Part shown: positions 6,829 to 7,593 of the stretch, in pieces | Numbering within the stretch: the stretch's first letter is position 1 | How the letters are laid out: the number at the start of each line of letters is the position of its first letter | DNA from: Lachnospiraceae bacterium | GTDB lineage: Bacteria; Bacillota; Clostridia; Lachnospirales; Lachnospiraceae | DNA length: 7,593 bases | Reading direction: 5' to 3' | Assembly (NCBI GenBank): GCA_900772675.1 | Contig: CAAGRM010000087.1 | Span: forward strand, 1 to 7,593 | Made by a program: the position numbers and the translations under genes | The notes under the pieces: generated by a model | What the model was told of the DNA's origin: nothing | Database searches by the model: none | Seen by the model: the letters and a program-made list of their open reading frames with translations, nothing else

Positions 6829-7542
6829 ATGGAGAAGAAAACCGGGAACTGGTTCCTGATCGGGGACATTCACGGCGATGCAGTCCCGATTCACGTGTTT
6901 TATGAAAAAAACAGAGAAAAGCTCTCAGCGGATCCAGAGGAAAATCATCTCATTCTCCTTGGGGATTTCGGTGCCAACTATGCGCTTACGGGACAGCGGG
7001 ATTACCGGCTGAAAAAAACTCTTTCGGAGTATCCGTTTACCTACATTGCATTAAGAGGAAACCATGAAGCGAGAGTTAAAACCGTAAAAGACAAATTTCC
7101 GCAGCAGTGGGAAGTGATCTCCAAATATGGAGGACAGATTTACAGAGAAAAAGAATTTCCTCAGATTGAATATCTGTCAGATGAACCTGCTGTTTACGAG
7201 TTTTGCGGCTATAAGACATTTTCCATTCCGGGTGCATACAGTGTTGATAAATGGTATCGTCTGCGAAATGGCTGGCCGTGGTATGAAGATGAACAGTTGT
7301 CGGAAGAAGAAAGAGATCTTGGACGGGAAATCAAGCGCCGGGAAAAGAGCTTCGATCTTGTAATCTCACATACCTGTCCGATTTCCTATGAACCAAGGGA
7401 TCTGTTTCTGCCGGGAATTAATCAGAGCCTGGTGGATGATACCATGGAACGGTATCTCGGAGAGCTGGAGTACGATCTCGACTACAAACGCTGGGCCTGG
7501 GGTCATTTCCATGCAGACCGGCTGTATCCATGGATGAAGTAA
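6829..7542 (+). CDS. Calcineurin-like metallophosphoesterase, probably truncated at the C-terminus
   Basis: A 237-residue soluble protein with all hallmarks of the two-metal calcineurin-like phosphoesterase fold: GDIHG (Asp13, His15), GDFG (Asp46), RGNHEAR (Asn78, His79), SHTCP (His181) and GHFH (His226, His228). The middle part (IPGAYSVDKWYRLRNGWPWY, 133-152) resembles a group of small Clostridia phosphoesterases of unknown substrate. It is the third gene of the probable operon with YfcC and iadA and has its own strong Shine-Dalgarno, but no established link to peptide metabolism. The protein stops nine residues after GHFH (ADRLYPWMK). As I recall the family, about 20 more residues forming a last strand normally follow. 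The stop lies in DNA that encodes part of an AAA-ATPase-like protein in another frame, so the native end seems to have been replaced. Catalytic residues survive; folding and activity are uncertain. Confidence 0.88.
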   Translation: MEKKTGNWFLIGDIHGDAVPIHVFYEKNREKLSADPEENHLILLGDFGANYALTGQRDYRLKKTLSEYPFTYIALRGNHEARVKTVKDKFPQQWEVISKYGGQIYREKEFPQIEYLSDEPAVYEFCGYKTFSIPGAYSVDKWYRLRNGWPWYEDEQLSEEERDLGREIKRREKSFDLVISHTCPISYEPRDLFLPGINQSLVDDTMERYLGELEYDLDYKRWAWGHFHADRLYPWMK

Positions 7543-7593
7543 AAAAATGGTATGATGGATATCAATTTGGTAATAAAGAAATCTATAATCCAT
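7530..7593 (+). pseudogene. 5'-truncated AAA-ATPase-like/PDDEXK_9 gene fragment, running off the window
   Basis: In the frame starting at the ATG at 7530, the translation reads MDEVKKWYDGYQFGNKEIYN and then Pro. WYDGY-x-FG followed by IYNP is the most conserved block in the central part of AAA-ATPase_like/PDDEXK_9 proteins, where it normally continues as IYNPWS. The frame overlaps the last four codons of the phosphoesterase in a different phase. In intact members a Walker A-containing N-terminal domain of a couple of hundred residues precedes this block. Here the DNA upstream encodes the phosphoesterase instead, so the N-terminal part is missing. No Shine-Dalgarno precedes the ATG. How far the fragment continues to the right cannot be seen. 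It belongs to the same family as the gene at the left edge. Confidence 0.75.

Noticed and set aside
1..7593. CRISPR array, tRNA or rRNA gene, insertion sequence, toxin-antitoxin pair or phage genes
   Set aside because: I found no regularly spaced repeats, RNA gene signatures, transposase motifs or paired small genes on either strand.

Overview
The window looks like chromosomal DNA from an anaerobic gut-type Firmicute, probably Clostridia near Lachnospiraceae. This is inferred from the mid-range GC with frequent GGA/GGC codons, strong purine-rich ribosome binding sites, and the gene families present: AAA-ATPase-like/PDDEXK_9 proteins, GPH sugar symporters, a YfcC carrier and a Clostridia-style isoaspartyl dipeptidase. 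The species cannot be read from the sequence.

Layout. (1) Bases 2-646 (+) are the 3' part of an AAA-ATPase-like gene with a C-terminal PD-(D/E)XK nuclease-fold domain; its start lies upstream of the window. (2) Bases 679-2037 (+) encode a complete GPH-family (MelB-like) sugar:cation symporter. (3) Bases 2064-3710 (-) encode a SulP/SLC26-type anion transporter with a C-terminal STAS domain; it converges on the symporter gene with only 26 bases between them. (4) Bases 3711-4116 are an AT-rich divergent control region with a readable extended -10 promoter in each direction and a 27-base dyad. (5) Bases 4117-7542 (+) form a compact probable operon: a YfcC-family carrier, isoaspartyl dipeptidase (iadA) and a calcineurin-like metallophosphoesterase, with gaps of 16 and 26 bases, each gene having its own Shine-Dalgarno. 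(6) From base 7530 to the right edge, overlapping the last codons of the phosphoesterase in another frame, lies an internal piece of a second AAA-ATPase-like/PDDEXK_9 gene.

How the genes work together. The YfcC/IadA pair reads as a peptide or amino-acid use unit: an IT-superfamily carrier moves an amino acid, dipeptide or related anion, and IadA splits beta-aspartyl (isoaspartyl) dipeptides in the cytoplasm. The IadA has Glu where the E. coli enzyme has its carbamylated metal-bridging Lys. The symporter and SulP protein are independent transporters with no visible partner enzymes.

The most unusual part is the right edge. The phosphoesterase ends immediately after its GHxH motif, and the sequence passes directly into the middle of an AAA-ATPase-like gene that lacks its N-terminal ATPase start. 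The same family, in the same orientation, sits at the left edge. This suggests rearrangement (deletion, unequal recombination or a tandem-duplication join) involving dispersed copies of this family. I did not find a convincing new defence or mobile system, RNA gene, CRISPR array or insertion sequence.
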